A stretch of DNA of 64,000 nt from Herbaspirillum sp. Sphag64 (GCF_014192645.1 NZ_JACHYE010000001.1:1009170-1073169), one strand, 5' to 3'; shown: positions 47,333-58,794, counted from the stretch's first letter. Notes: a model not told the origin generated them from the letters alone. Numbers and translations are program-made.

Positions 47333-47409
47333 CATCTTTCCCTAAGTCTAAGTAATACTTCCATGATTAAACAAACAACGTTAAAAAAACCACCTCAGTG
47401 CAGCTGATT

Positions 47410-48480
47410 TCAGCCCAAAGCCTTGACGACAGCGTCGCCCATTTCCTTGGTGCTGACCTTGGTGGTGCCTGCTTCATAAATATCAGCGGTGCGCAGCCCT
47501 TGTGCAAGCACTTTTTTTACGGCGAGCTCAATCCGGTCTGCCTGCGTTGCCTTGTTGAGCGAAAAACGCAACATCATTGCTGCTGAAAGAATGGTTGCCA
47601 GCGGATTGGCAATGCCCTTGCCTGCGATGTCAGGGGCCGAACCATGTGATGGCTCGTACAGGCCCTTGTTGTTGGCATCCAGCGATGCAGAGGGCAACAT
47701 ACCGATCGAACCAGTCAGCATGGCTGCAGCGTCCGACAGAATGTCGCCAAACATATTACCGGTCACAATCACGTCAAAATTCTTGGGTGCTTTAACCAGT
47801 TGCATGGCGGCGTTGTCGACATACATATGGCTCAGCTCAACGTCCGGATATTCCTTGTGCACGTCAGTCACGATGTCTTTCCAGAACTGGAAAGTTTCCA
47901 GCACATTGGCCTTGTCCACGCTGCACAGGCGCTTGCCGCGCTTAGCCGCTGCCTGGAACGCCACGTGTGCAATGCGACGGATTTCCGGCTCACTGTAGCG
48001 CATGGTATCGAAACCTTCACGGGCGCCCTTGAACGGACCGTCCGGTGCTTCACGCATGCCGCGCGGCTGACCGAAATAAATATCCCCATTGAGTTCGCGC
48101 ACGATCAGGATATCCAGACCAGCGACCAGTTCAGGCTTGAGCGAGGAGGCACCGGTCAGTTCGGGATAGCAGATTGCCGGACGGAAGTTGGCAAACAGCT
48201 GCAGGTGCTTGCGCAAACCGAGAATAGCCTGCTCGGGACGCAAGGGACGATCCAGTGTGTCGTACTTCCAGTCACCGACCGCACCAAACAGGATGGCATC
48301 GGCATCCTTAGCCAGCTGCAGGGTTGAATCCGGCAACGGATGACCATGCGCCTCGTAACCTGCACCGCCGACCGGAGCGGTTTCCATTTCAAATTTTTCG
48401 TCGAGCTGGCCCAATACCTTCACGGCTTCGTCGACGATCTCGGGACCAATGCCATCACCTGGCAAAATTGCAATCTTCAT
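47410..48480 (-). CDS. leuB: 3-Isopropylmalate dehydrogenase
   Basis: LeuB oxidatively decarboxylates 3-isopropylmalate in leucine synthesis. The 356-residue protein has [13 protein letters not shown] at the start, [14 protein letters not shown], the [10 protein letters not shown] segment and [10 protein letters not shown] metal-binding region, and [13 protein letters not shown] start at the ATG at 48480; the frame reaches a TTG five codons earlier. It follows leuD by 108 nt, a gap that carries a GC-rich hairpin. Confidence 0.96.
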   Translation of the reverse strand: MKIAILPGDGIGPEIVDEAVKVLGQLDEKFEMETAPVGGAGYEAHGHPLPDSTLQLAKDADAILFGAVGDWKYDTLDRPLRPEQAILGLRKHLQLFANFRPAICYPELTGASSLKPELVAGLDILIVRELNGDIYFGQPRGMREAPDGPFKGAREGFDTMRYSEPEIRRIAHVAFQAAAKRGKRLCSVDKANVLETFQFWKDIVTDVHKEYPDVELSHMYVDNAAMQLVKAPKNFDVIVTGNMFGDILSDAAAMLTGSIGMLPSASLDANNKGLYEPSHGSAPDIAGKGIANPLATILSAAMMLRFSLNKATQADRIELAVKKVLAQGLRTADIYEAGTTKVSTKEMGDAVVKALG

Positions 48481-48512
48481 ATCGTTTCTTTTCAATCCTG
48501 AAAAATAATATT

Positions 48513-48557
48513 GCCGGCGCGATCCTCGACTGTAAAAACATCGAAGACTGCGCCGGC
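48513..48557 (-). other. GC-rich hairpin in the leuD-leuB spacer
   Basis: GCCGGCGC (48513-48520) and GCGCCGGC (48550-48557) are complementary, with an inner TCGA/TCGA pair. It lies in the 108-nt leuD-leuB gap and is followed by an A/T-rich stretch on the minus strand. Partial terminator or RNA-processing site. Confidence 0.55.
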
Positions 48558-48588
48558 CAATCTGAAACTGCTATCCCTGCTTGAAAAA

Positions 48589-49236
48589 TCAGATGGTGTT
48601 AGCCAACCATGGTTGTTCGTACAGGTGACGCTCTTCGAAGGCGCGGATTTTGTCCGCTTGGCGCAAGGTCAGACCGATGTCATCGAGGCCGTTGAGCAGG
48701 CAGTATTTGCGGAATTCACCAATCTCAAACGGGTAAGTCTGACTACCGTTGACGGTAGAAATGATCTGTTTTTCCAGATCAATGATCAGGCGGAAACCGG
48801 GGAATGCTTTGACTTCATTGAACAGCTGGTCGATCTGTTGCTCGGAAAGCACGATCGGCAGCAAGCCATTCTTGTAGCAGTTATTAAAGAAAATATCGGC
48901 GAAGCTAGGCGCAATCACGGCACGGAAGCCAAATTGATCGAGCGCCCAGGGAGCATGTTCGCGCGAAGAACCGCAACCAAAGTTCTTGCGTGCCAGCAAA
49001 ATCGATGCCCCCTGATAGCGCGCCTGATTCAGTACGAAGTCCGGATTGAGGGGGCGCTTGCTGTTATCCATGCCTGGCTCGCCATGATCCAGATAACGCC
49101 ACTCATCGAACAGGTTCGGACCAAAACCACTACGCTTGATCGACTTCAGAAACTGCTTGGGAATGATGGCGTCGGTATCGACATTGGCGCGATCCAATGG
49201 CGCAACCAGACCATCATGGACAATGAATTTATTCAT
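48589..49236 (-). CDS. leuD: 3-Isopropylmalate dehydratase small subunit
   Basis: LeuD is the swivelling small subunit of isopropylmalate isomerase. The 215-residue protein has [21 protein letters not shown] at the start (quoted in part here) and the conserved [13 protein letters not shown], followed by [13 protein letters not shown]. Length is normal. It follows leuC by 14 nt, so the two subunits are made from one message. Confidence 0.95.
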   Translation of the reverse strand: MNKFIVHDGLVAPLDRANVDTDAIIPKQFLKSIKRSGFGPNLFDEWRYLDHGEPGMDNSKRPLNPDFVLNQARYQGASILLARKNFGCGSSREHAPWALDQFGFRAVIAPSFADIFFNNCYKNGLLPIVLSEQQIDQLFNEVKAFPGFRLIIDLEKQIISTVNGSQTYPFEIGEFRKYCLLNGLDDIGLTLRQADKIRAFEERHLYEQPWLANTI

Positions 49237-49250
49237 GATATTTACCGATC

Positions 49251-50651
49251 TTACAAAGCACGAACGTCAACAAAATGGCCTGCGATACCTGCGGCTGCGG
49301 CCATCGCTGGGCTGACCAGATGGGTACGACCACCAGCACCCTGACGTCCTTCAAAATTACGGTTCGAGGTGGAAGCGCAACGCTCGCCCGGCTCCAAGCG
49401 ATCAGCATTCATGGCCAGACACATGGAGCAACCTGGCTCACGCCATTCAAAACCGGCATCCTTGAAAATCTTGTCCAGACCTTCACGCTCAGCCTGTTCC
49501 TTGACCAGACCAGAGCCAGGTACGACCATGGCCAGCTTGACGTTGGAAGCGCGGAACTTGCCACGCACGACAGCCGCTGCCTCACGCAGATCTTCAATCC
49601 GCGAATTGGTACAGGAACCGATGAATACTTTGTCGATCCGAATATCGGAAATTGGCGTATTGGGCTTGAGCGCCATGTACACTAACGCCTTTTCCATACC
49701 GTCGCGCTTGGTTGCATCCTTTTCTTTGTCAGGATCAGGCACACGACTATCGACCGAAACCACCATTTCAGGCGAGGTACCCCAGGTCACTTGCGGCTTG
49801 ATCTCGGCAGCATTGAGGGTAACAACCATATCGAATTTAGCACCCGGATCAGATTGCAGTGTGCGCCAGTACGAAACAGCGCGCTCCCAATGTGGACCAG
49901 ACGGCGCAAACGGACGTCCCTTCAGATAATTGATCGTGGTGTCATCGACCGCCACCATGCCAGCGCGGGCACCCGCTTCAATAGCCATGTTGCAGACCGT
50001 CATACGGCCTTCCATGGTCAGCGAACGAATGGTCGAACCGGCAAATTCAATCGCATAACCAGTACCGCCGGCGGTACCGATTTTGCCGATCACGGCCAGC
50101 ACGATATCCTTGGCAGTCACACCAACTGGCAACGCACCGTCGACCTGAACCAGCATGGCTTTGGATTTTTTGGCCAGCAAGGTCTGTGTCGCCAGCACAT
50201 GCTCCACTTCGGAGGTGCCAATACCGTGCGCCAGACAGGCAAACGCACCATGGGTGGAGGTATGAGAGTCGCCACAAACAACGGTCATACCAGGCAAGGT
50301 TGCTCCCTGCTCAGGGCCGATCACGTGGACGATGCCCTGACGTTTGTCATTCATGCCGAAATAGGTCAAACCGTAGGTTTTGGCATTCTCATCGAGGGTT
50401 TCGACCTGCAGCCGCGAAATCGGATCAGCGATACCGTTGGCACGATTGGTCGTTGGCACGTTATGGTCAGCAACCACCAGATTGGCAGCATTGCGCCATG
50501 GTTGACGATTGGCTAGCTTGAGTCCTTCAAACGCCTGCGGGCTTGTTACTTCATGCAATAGATGTCGATCGATATACAGGATGGCTGTGCCATCTTGCTC
50601 GGCGTGAACGACGTGGGATTCCCAGAGTTTGTCATAAAGCGTTTTAAGCAT
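49251..50651 (-). CDS. leuC: 3-Isopropylmalate dehydratase large subunit
   Basis: LeuC carries the 4Fe-4S cluster that isomerises 2- to 3-isopropylmalate. The 466-residue aconitase-fold protein has the first cluster cysteine in [13 protein letters not shown] and the other two in [10 protein letters not shown], with [12 protein letters not shown]-like [12 protein letters not shown] earlier. I start at the ATG at 50651 ([10 protein letters not shown]), giving exactly the E. coli length; the frame is open 8 codons further. A 6-bp hairpin (50661-50675) sits in the leader close to the start, and no strong ribosome-binding site is visible. Confidence 0.96.
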   Translation of the reverse strand: MLKTLYDKLWESHVVHAEQDGTAILYIDRHLLHEVTSPQAFEGLKLANRQPWRNAANLVVADHNVPTTNRANGIADPISRLQVETLDENAKTYGLTYFGMNDKRQGIVHVIGPEQGATLPGMTVVCGDSHTSTHGAFACLAHGIGTSEVEHVLATQTLLAKKSKAMLVQVDGALPVGVTAKDIVLAVIGKIGTAGGTGYAIEFAGSTIRSLTMEGRMTVCNMAIEAGARAGMVAVDDTTINYLKGRPFAPSGPHWERAVSYWRTLQSDPGAKFDMVVTLNAAEIKPQVTWGTSPEMVVSVDSRVPDPDKEKDATKRDGMEKALVYMALKPNTPISDIRIDKVFIGSCTNSRIEDLREAAAVVRGKFRASNVKLAMVVPGSGLVKEQAEREGLDKIFKDAGFEWREPGCSMCLAMNADRLEPGERCASTSNRNFEGRQGAGGRTHLVSPAMAAAAGIAGHFVDVRAL

Positions 50652-50727
50652 GATGCAGGCGTGTCGTAGCGACACCAGTCGTTGAAAATGAACGGATGAT
50701 TATGCCATAAACAGGCTCTACCCGAGT

Positions 50728-50733
50728 TGTCAA
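50728..50733 (-). promoter_or_regulatory. Candidate -35 (TTGACA) of the leu operon
   Basis: A perfect TTGACA on the minus strand lies 77 nt before the leuC start. The hexamers at 17-18 nt spacing (TTATGG/TATGGC, 50704-50710) are weak -10 matches; CATAAT lies too far (23 nt). Confidence 0.4.
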
Positions 50734-50796
50734 TATGGTTTTAGCATCTGCTTGCCATCGGGCAGGCAATTGCCTACCCGCACCATCATGACTATT

Positions 50797-51894
50797 TTAT
50801 TGCCCGGGAGGAATTTTTGGCGTCGCAACCCGTACATCGCCGCATTGCGCGCGATGACGCAAGGCATGATCCATGAGTACCAGTGCCAGCATGGCTTCTG
50901 CAATAGGCGTGGCACGAATGCCAACGCAAGGGTCGTGGCGACCGAAAGTTTCCACGGAAGTGGACTGACCGGCCTTGTCGATCGATGGGCGCGGCGAACG
51001 AATGCTGGAGGTTGGCTTGATGGCGATCGATGCAGTAATGTCCTGACCAGTCGAAATGCCGCCCAGAACGCCACCAGCATTATTCCCGACGAAACCCGCT
51101 GGCGTCAGCGCGTCTCCATGTTCGGTGCCCTTTTGCGCAACCGACTTGAAGCCGGCGCCAATTTCTACACCCTTGACCGCGTTAATCCCCATCAAGGCGT
51201 AAGCAATTTCGGCATCGAGCTTGTCATAGATTGGCTCACCGAGGCCGACCGGCACATTCTGCACCACCACATCAATACGCGCACCACAAGAGTCACCATC
51301 CTTGCGCAGGCCGTCCATGTAGTCTTCCAGCTGATTAATGATGCTGGCATTGGCGGCAAAGAACGGGTTCTCGCGCACATGCTCCCAGGATTCAAATGGA
51401 ATCGCGATCTCACCCAATTGACTCATGCAGCCTTTGAAGGTTGTGCCATATTGTTCGAACAACCACTTCTTGGCCACCGCCGCCGCACCCACCACGGGCG
51501 CAGTCAGGCGCGCCGACGAGCGGCCGCCGCCGCGTGGATCGCGGATACCGTATTTGTGCCAGTAGGTATAGTCGGCATGTCCCGGACGGAAAGTATCGAG
51601 CAGATTGCCGTAATCTTTGCTGCGCTGATCCTGATTGCGAATGAGCAAAGCGATTGGCGTACCGGTCGTCTTGCCCTCAAACACACCAGAGAGGATTTCG
51701 ACCGTATCGGGTTCCTGCCGCTGCGTGACGTGACGCGACGTTCCCGGTTTGCGACGGTCCAGCTCGGGCTGAATATCCGCTTCCGACAGCGTCATGCCCG
51801 GGGGACAACCGTCAATCACGCAACCGATGGCCGGGCCATGGGATTCGCCAAAAGTGGTAACCGTAAATAGCGTGCCAAGGGTGTTGCCGGACAT
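50797..51894 (-). CDS. aroC: Chorismate synthase
   Basis: AroC makes chorismate from 5-enolpyruvylshikimate 3-phosphate with reduced FMN; chorismate feeds the tryptophan pathway encoded in this window. The 365-residue protein has the three signature regions: [18 protein letters not shown] near the start, [10 protein letters not shown] in the middle, and [17 protein letters not shown] near the end. Length is normal. It lies between the leu operon and the LplT-PlsC fusion, 107 nt after the latter. Confidence 0.96.
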   Translation of the reverse strand: MSGNTLGTLFTVTTFGESHGPAIGCVIDGCPPGMTLSEADIQPELDRRKPGTSRHVTQRQEPDTVEILSGVFEGKTTGTPIALLIRNQDQRSKDYGNLLDTFRPGHADYTYWHKYGIRDPRGGGRSSARLTAPVVGAAAVAKKWLFEQYGTTFKGCMSQLGEIAIPFESWEHVRENPFFAANASIINQLEDYMDGLRKDGDSCGARIDVVVQNVPVGLGEPIYDKLDAEIAYALMGINAVKGVEIGAGFKSVAQKGTEHGDALTPAGFVGNNAGGVLGGISTGQDITASIAIKPTSSIRSPRPSIDKAGQSTSVETFGRHDPCVGIRATPIAEAMLALVLMDHALRHRAQCGDVRVATPKIPPGQ

Positions 51895-52001
51895 AAAGAA
51901 GCTCTGCTGTGAGTTGGATGGAGAGAAGGCGATTCTACCAGTGCAGCGGCCTCAGCTGCTAGTGAGCACGAAGATCCGTGCTCTCCATCCGCTTGGCAAC
52001 G

Positions 52002-53888
52002 CTACTTCCACGCTCCACGTAATGCCTTGACGCGTTGCTGCAACTGTTCCGGCGTTGCCTCCGCTGGGGCCAGCGGAGCGCCAACGACCAGCTCAAGACG
52101 TGAAAAAGGACCGCGCTTGAAGGAACGCTGGAAGGGATTGCCGCCGCCACGCGTCAACAAACTGCCCCACAGACCTCGTAATGCCATTGGAAACACTGGT
52201 ACCGGTGTGCGCTCGATAATCTTCTTGACGCCGCCTTTGAATTCGCTGATCTCACCATCCCGCGTCAACTTACCTTCAGGAAAGATGCACACCAGATCAC
52301 CTTCATGCAAAGCCTGCGCGATATCGACATAGGCTTTCTCCATGATCCATGGATCTTCCTTGGCCGATGCAATAGGGATTGCACGCGCCGTGCGGAAGAT
52401 CCACGATAACAGCGGAATCTTGAAAATCTGATGATCCATCACGAAGCGGATCGGACGTGGACTGACGGCCATGATCACAATGGCATCAACGTAGCTGACG
52501 TGGTTGCATACCAGCACGGCAGCACCACGCGCTGGAATCAATTCGGCATTGATGGTGCGAACACGATGGATGGTATGAATCAGCAACCATGCCAGGAAGC
52601 GCATCAGGAATTCAGGTACCAGCGAGAAGATATACAGGGCCACCAACGCATTGAGCCCCGCTGTGATCAGAAATATTTCGGGAATCGTCAAACCAGCGCG
52701 CAGCAATACCAGCGCCAGCAATGCGGATACCACCATGAACAGGGAGTTCATGATGTTCATCCCGGCAATGGTGCGCGAGACATGCTGCGGGTCACAACGG
52801 GTCTGAATTACCGCAAACAGTGGCACGATATAGAAACCACCAAAAACACCTATCAGCAGACAATCGAACAAAATCCGCAGACTGCCATGCTGCACCAAGA
52901 ATCCGACGATGTTAACTGCCTCCTGCGCCTGATAGCTCAGGCTGGCGAAATAAAGATCCACCCCAAATACGGAAAGCCCGATGGCACCGAATGGCACCAG
53001 TCCGATTTCCACCTTATGCCCGGACAAGCGCTCACACAACAGTGAACCTGCGCCAATACCGACCGAAAATGTTGCCAGCAACAGCACGAATACGCCGTGA
53101 TCGCCGTGCAGATAATTCCTCGCGTACAAAGGAAATTGCGCCAGCATGATGGCGCCATAAAACCAGAACCAGGAGTTGCCCAGCATGGACAAAAACACCG
53201 GACGATTGGCACGTGAGAAGCGCAAATTGCGCGCCGTCTCGGAAAACGGATTCCAATTGATCTTCAACTGCGGTGCCGGCGCCGGCGACAATGGAATCGC
53301 CAGACTAGTCAGCCAGCCAATGACTGCAAAGGAGATCGTGACGACAGCAATGACTTCGAGTCCGAACGGCTTACTCACGACCAGTACTGCACCAAGAATT
53401 TCTCCCAGCAAGATACCAACGAAGGTTCCCATTTCAATGACACCATTGCCACCGACGAGCTCCTCCGCCTTAAGCTGCTGCGGCAAATAAGCGTATTTGA
53501 CTGGCCCAAACAGCGTGGAATGAATGCCCATACCAACGACCGCCGCTACCAGCAGCCAGAGGTGATGCGTCATCCAGCCATAGGCTGCGATACCCATGAT
53601 GACAATTTCCAGTAACTTCACATAGCGCGCGAGTCGTGATTTTTCCATCTTGTCAGCCAACTGCCCCGCCGTGGCAGAAAACAGGAAAAACGGCAAAATG
53701 AACAAACCTGGAATCAGGTTAGTCAGCAAACTGGTATCAAGCTTGGTCCAGCTCAGCGCGTCATAGGTAATGATCGTCAGCAGTGCCGTCTTGAACACAT
53801 TATCGTTGAGTGCACCCAGAAACTGCGTCCAGAAGAAGGGGGCAAAACGGCGCTGACCAAGCAGGGAAAACTGGTTCGATTTACTCAT
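52002..53888 (-). CDS. LplT-like MFS transporter fused to PlsC-type acyltransferase
   Basis: This 628-residue two-domain membrane protein begins with a major-facilitator domain (about 10-410; FAPFFWTQFLGALNDNVFK is the typical LplT opening) related to lysophospholipid flippases. A PlsC-type acyltransferase domain follows (about 430-628) with the catalytic NHVSYVD and the FPEGKLTRDG motif. In E. coli, lysophospholipid import (LplT) and reacylation (Aas) are separate adjacent genes. Here flippase and acyltransferase are one chain, and the AMP-binding acyl-ACP synthetase part of Aas is absent, so acyl-CoA or acyl-ACP must come from elsewhere. Confidence 0.9.
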   Translation of the reverse strand: MSKSNQFSLLGQRRFAPFFWTQFLGALNDNVFKTALLTIITYDALSWTKLDTSLLTNLIPGLFILPFFLFSATAGQLADKMEKSRLARYVKLLEIVIMGIAAYGWMTHHLWLLVAAVVGMGIHSTLFGPVKYAYLPQQLKAEELVGGNGVIEMGTFVGILLGEILGAVLVVSKPFGLEVIAVVTISFAVIGWLTSLAIPLSPAPAPQLKINWNPFSETARNLRFSRANRPVFLSMLGNSWFWFYGAIMLAQFPLYARNYLHGDHGVFVLLLATFSVGIGAGSLLCERLSGHKVEIGLVPFGAIGLSVFGVDLYFASLSYQAQEAVNIVGFLVQHGSLRILFDCLLIGVFGGFYIVPLFAVIQTRCDPQHVSRTIAGMNIMNSLFMVVSALLALVLLRAGLTIPEIFLITAGLNALVALYIFSLVPEFLMRFLAWLLIHTIHRVRTINAELIPARGAAVLVCNHVSYVDAIVIMAVSPRPIRFVMDHQIFKIPLLSWIFRTARAIPIASAKEDPWIMEKAYVDIAQALHEGDLVCIFPEGKLTRDGEISEFKGGVKKIIERTPVPVFPMALRGLWGSLLTRGGGNPFQRSFKRGPFSRLELVVGAPLAPAEATPEQLQQRVKALRGAWK

Positions 53889-53987
53889 GGAGCATGCGTT
53901 GATGGGGTATTTGAGGGTGGAGAAGCGCCATCATCACCAATAGCGTCAATTCCGAGACTGTGACAAATAGGCAACAATATAGCCAAT

Positions 53988-54017
53988 AAAAAACCGTTCA
54001 TGCAAGCATGAACGGTT
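53988..54017 (-). terminator. Intrinsic terminator of the CBS-domain gene
   Basis: AACCGTTCATGC and GCATGAACGGTT pair perfectly (12 bp) around two bases and are followed by a T6 stretch on the minus strand, 67 nt past the gene's stop. Confidence 0.9.
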
Positions 54018-54084
54018 CCCATCGTCGGTTTTCAATGCCCTTCGCCGTCTGCAATCCTGCACATGCGCTCGGGCGTAGACGATG

Positions 54085-54534
54085 TCAGCTGTTTTCTTCT
54101 TCAGCCGGCCAGTCACGAATGTAGGCCTTGAGCATCTTGTTTTCAAAACCCTGGGCATCCAGAACGGCCTTGGCCACGTCATAAAACGACATCACGCCCA
54201 ACAGTGTCTTGGCATCCATGACAGGGACATAGCGCGCATGTTTTTCGAGCATGATGCGGCGCACTTCGTTAAGATCCGTGTCCGGCGTCACCGTAATCGG
54301 ATGATCGTCCATATGCTTACGGACAGTATTGGGTCCAACCGAGCCCTTGTTTTCCTTCAGGGTATTGAGCACTTCGCGGAAAGTCAACATACCCACCAGT
54401 TCGCCAAACTCCATGACGACCAGCGAGCCGATATCTTTTTCGGCCATCGCCTCAACCGCATCGACAATCGGTGTGTCAGGTGTCACGGTGAAGAGAATAT
54501 TGCCTTTGACTTTTAGAATTTCAGAGACTTTCAT
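54085..54534 (-). CDS. Two-CBS-domain protein
   Basis: This 149-residue protein is made of two CBS motifs in tandem (about 10-65 and 75-135), with the recurring VTPDTPIVDAVEAM and VTPDTDLNEVRRIM openings. CBS pairs bind adenine nucleotides such as AMP, ATP or S-adenosylmethionine, and stand-alone pairs act as regulators of unknown partners. It is monocistronic, with its own terminator. Confidence 0.9.
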   Translation of the reverse strand: MKVSEILKVKGNILFTVTPDTPIVDAVEAMAEKDIGSLVVMEFGELVGMLTFREVLNTLKENKGSVGPNTVRKHMDDHPITVTPDTDLNEVRRIMLEKHARYVPVMDAKTLLGVMSFYDVAKAVLDAQGFENKMLKAYIRDWPAEEENS

Positions 54535-54732
54535 GGTGTCATCCTCAAGTTATTATGGCCTTGAAAGGTTGGGCTAGCCGTGATGACCGCCTATCACTTT
54601 CTGGCGGTTCTATCCGGAATGTAGACCATGCAGATCCAAAAATCTACAAGCACATCCCGGTAAATGTCATGGTACGAGGTTTCTGGGCGCTTCGGCAACT
54701 CAGATTTCGTGTCAGGAATGAAATTTTCCAGT

Positions 54733-56055
54733 TCAGCCCGGATGGGCAACGACGCTTCGTTCCTTTACGCCAGCCACTGGCTGCTGTAGGCAAAAATAGT
54801 CGGTCAGACTCTGATTGAGTGCTACGGCAATAGTCCCGTGGATCCTGTCAAGCAATGGCTGATCCTCAGGTGCATGCATAATCGCATCAAAGACAAACAG
54901 GCGGTAGACTTCATCGAGCTTGAGCAAGTCAGGATTGACGATCAGCGTCCAGCTATCCAGCCCATCAAGCACACGTTTGTTCCACGCAGCCTTTTTCGGT
55001 GCTTCTGCCTTGATCGATCCGACCCAGCCGGCCTCCAGCATCTTTTGCAACAAGTTCTGCAACTCCTCTAACCCCAGATGCGTGCGCGCGCGCAGCAAGC
55101 CCATGTCTACCGTCGAAGTTTCGGCATTGGTGCGCGCGTGGTGGAGAATTCTCAGCACCTGCAAGGCATCCACAAACTCGCTGCCCGGCACTGCTATATG
55201 CCACCAGCGCTCATAACGCACTACCGGCAGCGCCGCAGTCAACAAAGCACCCACCAGTGTAATCATCCATAGCATGTAGATCCACAACAGGAAGATAGGC
55301 AATGCTGCAACTGCACCATAGACCACGGTGTAAGTGGGAAACTTGAGGACATAGGCTGCAAACAGGCGCTTGGCAATTTCCACACCAACGCCTGCCAGCA
55401 AGCCGCCCCAGATAGCATCGCGCCAGTCTACCCATTGATTGGGCACCATGACATAGAGCAGCGTAAAGGCAGCCGTAGTCAACAGTACCGAGATCAGCGT
55501 AAAGAAGCTGGCACCAATTAGCGGCACGCTGGTTACCACGCCATTGGTTGCAGAATACAGGGTGGATGTGACGCTGAAGGAGACACCAATCAATAACGGT
55601 CCCAGCGAAATGATGGCCCAATAAACCAGGATGCGCTGTAACACGGGTCGCGATTTCTTGACGCGCCAGATTTGATTGAACACCCGGTCAATGGTCGCCA
55701 TGGTCAGGACCGATGTCAGAATCAGTGCCACCCCACCCAACGCCGACAAGCGTGCTGATTTTGCAGAAAACTGATTCAGATAGCCCAGAATCGTACTGGC
55801 CACGCCCTTGGGCATCAGATTTTGTACAAAATAGGCTTCCAGCCCATCGCGAAAGGTATTGAACAGCGGGAATGCGGTAAAGATGGCAAGCGCAATCGTA
55901 AATAGCGGTACCAGTGACAGCGTGGTCGTAAAGGTCAGACTACCAGCCACCTGCGGCAGACGATCCTCACCCAGCCTTTGCATGGCAAAGCGCAACAGAT
56001 TACGCAACTGGTTTCGGGTCAGGCCGTGCATGGGCTTAAATAATGTGGACAGCAT
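54733..56055 (-). CDS. YihY/BrkB family membrane protein
   Basis: This 440-residue inner-membrane protein has six hydrophobic helices in the first 290 residues, with AGSLTFTTTLSLVPLFTIAL typical of the YihY/UPF0761 family. A C-terminal cytoplasmic winged-helix-like part follows (about 300-410). The family was once annotated as ribonuclease BN or serum-resistance factor BrkB; its function is unknown. It stands alone, divergent from wrbA. A hairpin (ACCGCC...GGCGGT, 54586-54608) lies downstream but has no T run. Confidence 0.88.
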   Translation of the reverse strand: MLSTLFKPMHGLTRNQLRNLLRFAMQRLGEDRLPQVAGSLTFTTTLSLVPLFTIALAIFTAFPLFNTFRDGLEAYFVQNLMPKGVASTILGYLNQFSAKSARLSALGGVALILTSVLTMATIDRVFNQIWRVKKSRPVLQRILVYWAIISLGPLLIGVSFSVTSTLYSATNGVVTSVPLIGASFFTLISVLLTTAAFTLLYVMVPNQWVDWRDAIWGGLLAGVGVEIAKRLFAAYVLKFPTYTVVYGAVAALPIFLLWIYMLWMITLVGALLTAALPVVRYERWWHIAVPGSEFVDALQVLRILHHARTNAETSTVDMGLLRARTHLGLEELQNLLQKMLEAGWVGSIKAEAPKKAAWNKRVLDGLDSWTLIVNPDLLKLDEVYRLFVFDAIMHAPEDQPLLDRIHGTIAVALNQSLTDYFCLQQPVAGVKERSVVAHPG

Positions 56056-56184
56056 GAAACAATCAAAAAATTAAAAGACTGGGCGGCGCAACACCGCCTC
56101 GGGCGAGCACAACAAGGAGACTGCACAGGTACTAAAAAAGTGCCAGAAAAAACCCAAAAAACGCCCCACAGGAACTGCGTACCG

Positions 56185-56829
<645 letters not shown>

Positions 56830-57225
56830 ATGACCATCTCCCGTATCCGCTTCCTGCATCTTGGCGCTGCCATCAGCCTGGTTGCACTGATCGCCTTGTG
56901 TCTGGCCTGGGAATTGTGGCTGGCACCATTGCGACCGGGCGGATCCTGGCTGGTCCTGAAAGCGGTACCACTGCTATTTCCCTTACGTGGCGTATTCAAG
57001 CGCGATATCTACACCATGCAGTGGTCAGCCATGCTGATTCTGCTCTACATCGCCGAGGGTATCGTGCGCGCCACCAGTGACCGCGCAACAATGAGCATTA
57101 CACTGGGTTGGCTGGAAGTTGGCATCAGCAGCATCTATTTTCTGTGCACCATCCTGTACCTGCATCCTTACAAAAAGGCTGCCCGCGAACTGACCCGTCA
57201 GGCCATTCAGAAAGCGTCGCGCTGA
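56830..57225 (+). CDS. DUF2069 membrane protein
   Basis: This 131-residue membrane protein has three to four hydrophobic helices and the DUF2069 pattern WELWLAPLRPGGSWLVLKAVPLLFPLRG (paraphrased in part), then YIAEGIVRA. Its ATG immediately follows the wrbA stop, a coupling of WrbA and DUF2069 also seen in Pseudomonas and Burkholderiales. Its function is unknown. The C-terminus is basic. Confidence 0.9.
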   Translation: MTISRIRFLHLGAAISLVALIALCLAWELWLAPLRPGGSWLVLKAVPLLFPLRGVFKRDIYTMQWSAMLILLYIAEGIVRATSDRATMSITLGWLEVGISSIYFLCTILYLHPYKKAARELTRQAIQKASR

Positions 57226-57321
57226 ACCGGCGCGCAAGGTCCGCAATAACACTCAGCGATAATTCAGCAACTGGCGCAGCAACTCACCGCGCCGCTCTTG
57301 AAGGCGATGTGCCTGTCATCC

Positions 57322-58737
57322 ATGAACGATTTTCTGCAATGCTGTCGTAACGCCATTGGAGGCGCCAATGTCCTGACTGAAGCTGCCGACACTGCCAGCT
57401 ATCTGACTGACCAGCGCGGACGGTTTACCGGTCGCGCCTTGGCCGTTATCAAACCTGGTAATACCAATGAAGTTGCGGCCATCGTGAAGCTTTGCCAGCA
57501 GTATCAGGTACCGATCGTGCCACAAGGCGGCAACACGGGGCTGGTACTGGGCAGTGTTCCCGATACCAGCGGGCGCGCCATCGTGCTGTCGCTGACGCGC
57601 CTGAACCGCATCCGCACGGTCGACCCGATCAACAACACCATGACGGTGGAAGCCGGCTGCCTCTTGCAGCAGGTGCAACAGGCAGCGGCCGACGCTGGCC
57701 GACTGTTTCCGCTGTCACTGGCCGCCGAGGGCAGCTGTACCATCGGTGGCAATCTCTCTACCAACGCTGGTGGCACTGCCGTGCTGCGCTATGGCAATAC
57801 CCGCGAGCTCTGCCTGGGATTGGAAGTCGTGACGGCGCAAGGCGACATCATGAGCAGCCTGCGCGGCCTGCGCAAGGACAATACCGGTTACGCCCTGCGT
57901 GATCTGTTCATCGGTGCCGAGGGAACGTTGGGCTTGATTACTGCTGCGGTGCTGAAGCTTTTCCCGCAGCCGCGGGCACAGGTCACGGCGCTGGTTGCCC
58001 TGCCCAGCCCCGAACATGCACTGAAACTACTGAATCTGGCACAGGCGCATTGCGGATCATCGCTGACAGGTTTTGAATTGATGTCTGCATTTTGTCTGGA
58101 ACTGGTCATCAGACACTTCCCGCAACAACGCTTGCCATTCGAGCCATCTGCGCAACCCTCGCCGCACTTCGTCCTGCTGGAAATATCCGATAGCGAATCG
58201 GCAGAGCATGCGAACAGCCGTTTCGAAGACTTGATTGAGAATGCGCTGGAGGAAGCGCTCGTCAGCGATGCCGTGATCGCGACGTCAATTAACCAGTCGA
58301 AAGCGCTATGGCAACTGCGAGAAAGTATTTCCATGGCACAGGCGCGTGAAGGCAAAAATATCAAGCACGATATTTCGGTCCCAATTTCGCATATTGCCGA
58401 ATTCATCCGTGTCACCGATGTGCTACTGCAGCAAGCTGCACCCGGTTGCCGCATGGTAACCTTTGGGCACCTGGGGGATGGCAATCTGCATTACAACGTC
58501 TCCCCTCCCATCGGCGTGACAGACACCGACTTCATCGCCCAACAGTCCGCAATCAATCGGGTGGTACACGACAGCGTTGACCGCTTTCACGGCTCGATCT
58601 CAGCCGAACATGGGCTGGGCGCACTCAAGCGCGATGAAATTCTGCGCTACAAGTCACCGGTGGAATTACAGTTGATGCGCTCGATCAAACAGGCACTTGA
58701 CCCAGATAACCTGATGAATCCCGGCAAGGTACTCTAA
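57322..58737 (+). CDS. FAD-linked oxidase, GlcD/D-2-hydroxyglutarate dehydrogenase-like
   Basis: This 471-residue flavoprotein oxidises a 2-hydroxyacid. It has an FAD_binding_4 domain (about 35-175; VPQGGNTGLVLGS) and an FAD-oxidase C-terminal domain with GHLGDGNLHYN and the EHGLGALKRDE motif. Relatives include glycolate oxidase GlcD, D-lactate dehydrogenase and D-2-hydroxyglutarate dehydrogenase; absence of GlcE/GlcF neighbours argues for one of the latter. I start at the ATG at 57322; ATG at 57307 and TTG at 57298 are also in frame. No other genes share its transcript visibly. Confidence 0.88.
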   Translation: MNDFLQCCRNAIGGANVLTEAADTASYLTDQRGRFTGRALAVIKPGNTNEVAAIVKLCQQYQVPIVPQGGNTGLVLGSVPDTSGRAIVLSLTRLNRIRTVDPINNTMTVEAGCLLQQVQQAAADAGRLFPLSLAAEGSCTIGGNLSTNAGGTAVLRYGNTRELCLGLEVVTAQGDIMSSLRGLRKDNTGYALRDLFIGAEGTLGLITAAVLKLFPQPRAQVTALVALPSPEHALKLLNLAQAHCGSSLTGFELMSAFCLELVIRHFPQQRLPFEPSAQPSPHFVLLEISDSESAEHANSRFEDLIENALEEALVSDAVIATSINQSKALWQLRESISMAQAREGKNIKHDISVPISHIAEFIRVTDVLLQQAAPGCRMVTFGHLGDGNLHYNVSPPIGVTDTDFIAQQSAINRVVHDSVDRFHGSISAEHGLGALKRDEILRYKSPVELQLMRSIKQALDPDNLMNPGKVL

Positions 58738-58794
58738 ATTACGCGTCTGCCGGTTCATCTGCAGACCAACCACATCGGACTGACAGTGTTGAAC

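Noticed and set aside
50752-51870. 372-codon open frame antisense to aroC
   Set aside because: Fully covered by the well-supported aroC; the protein is not recognisable.
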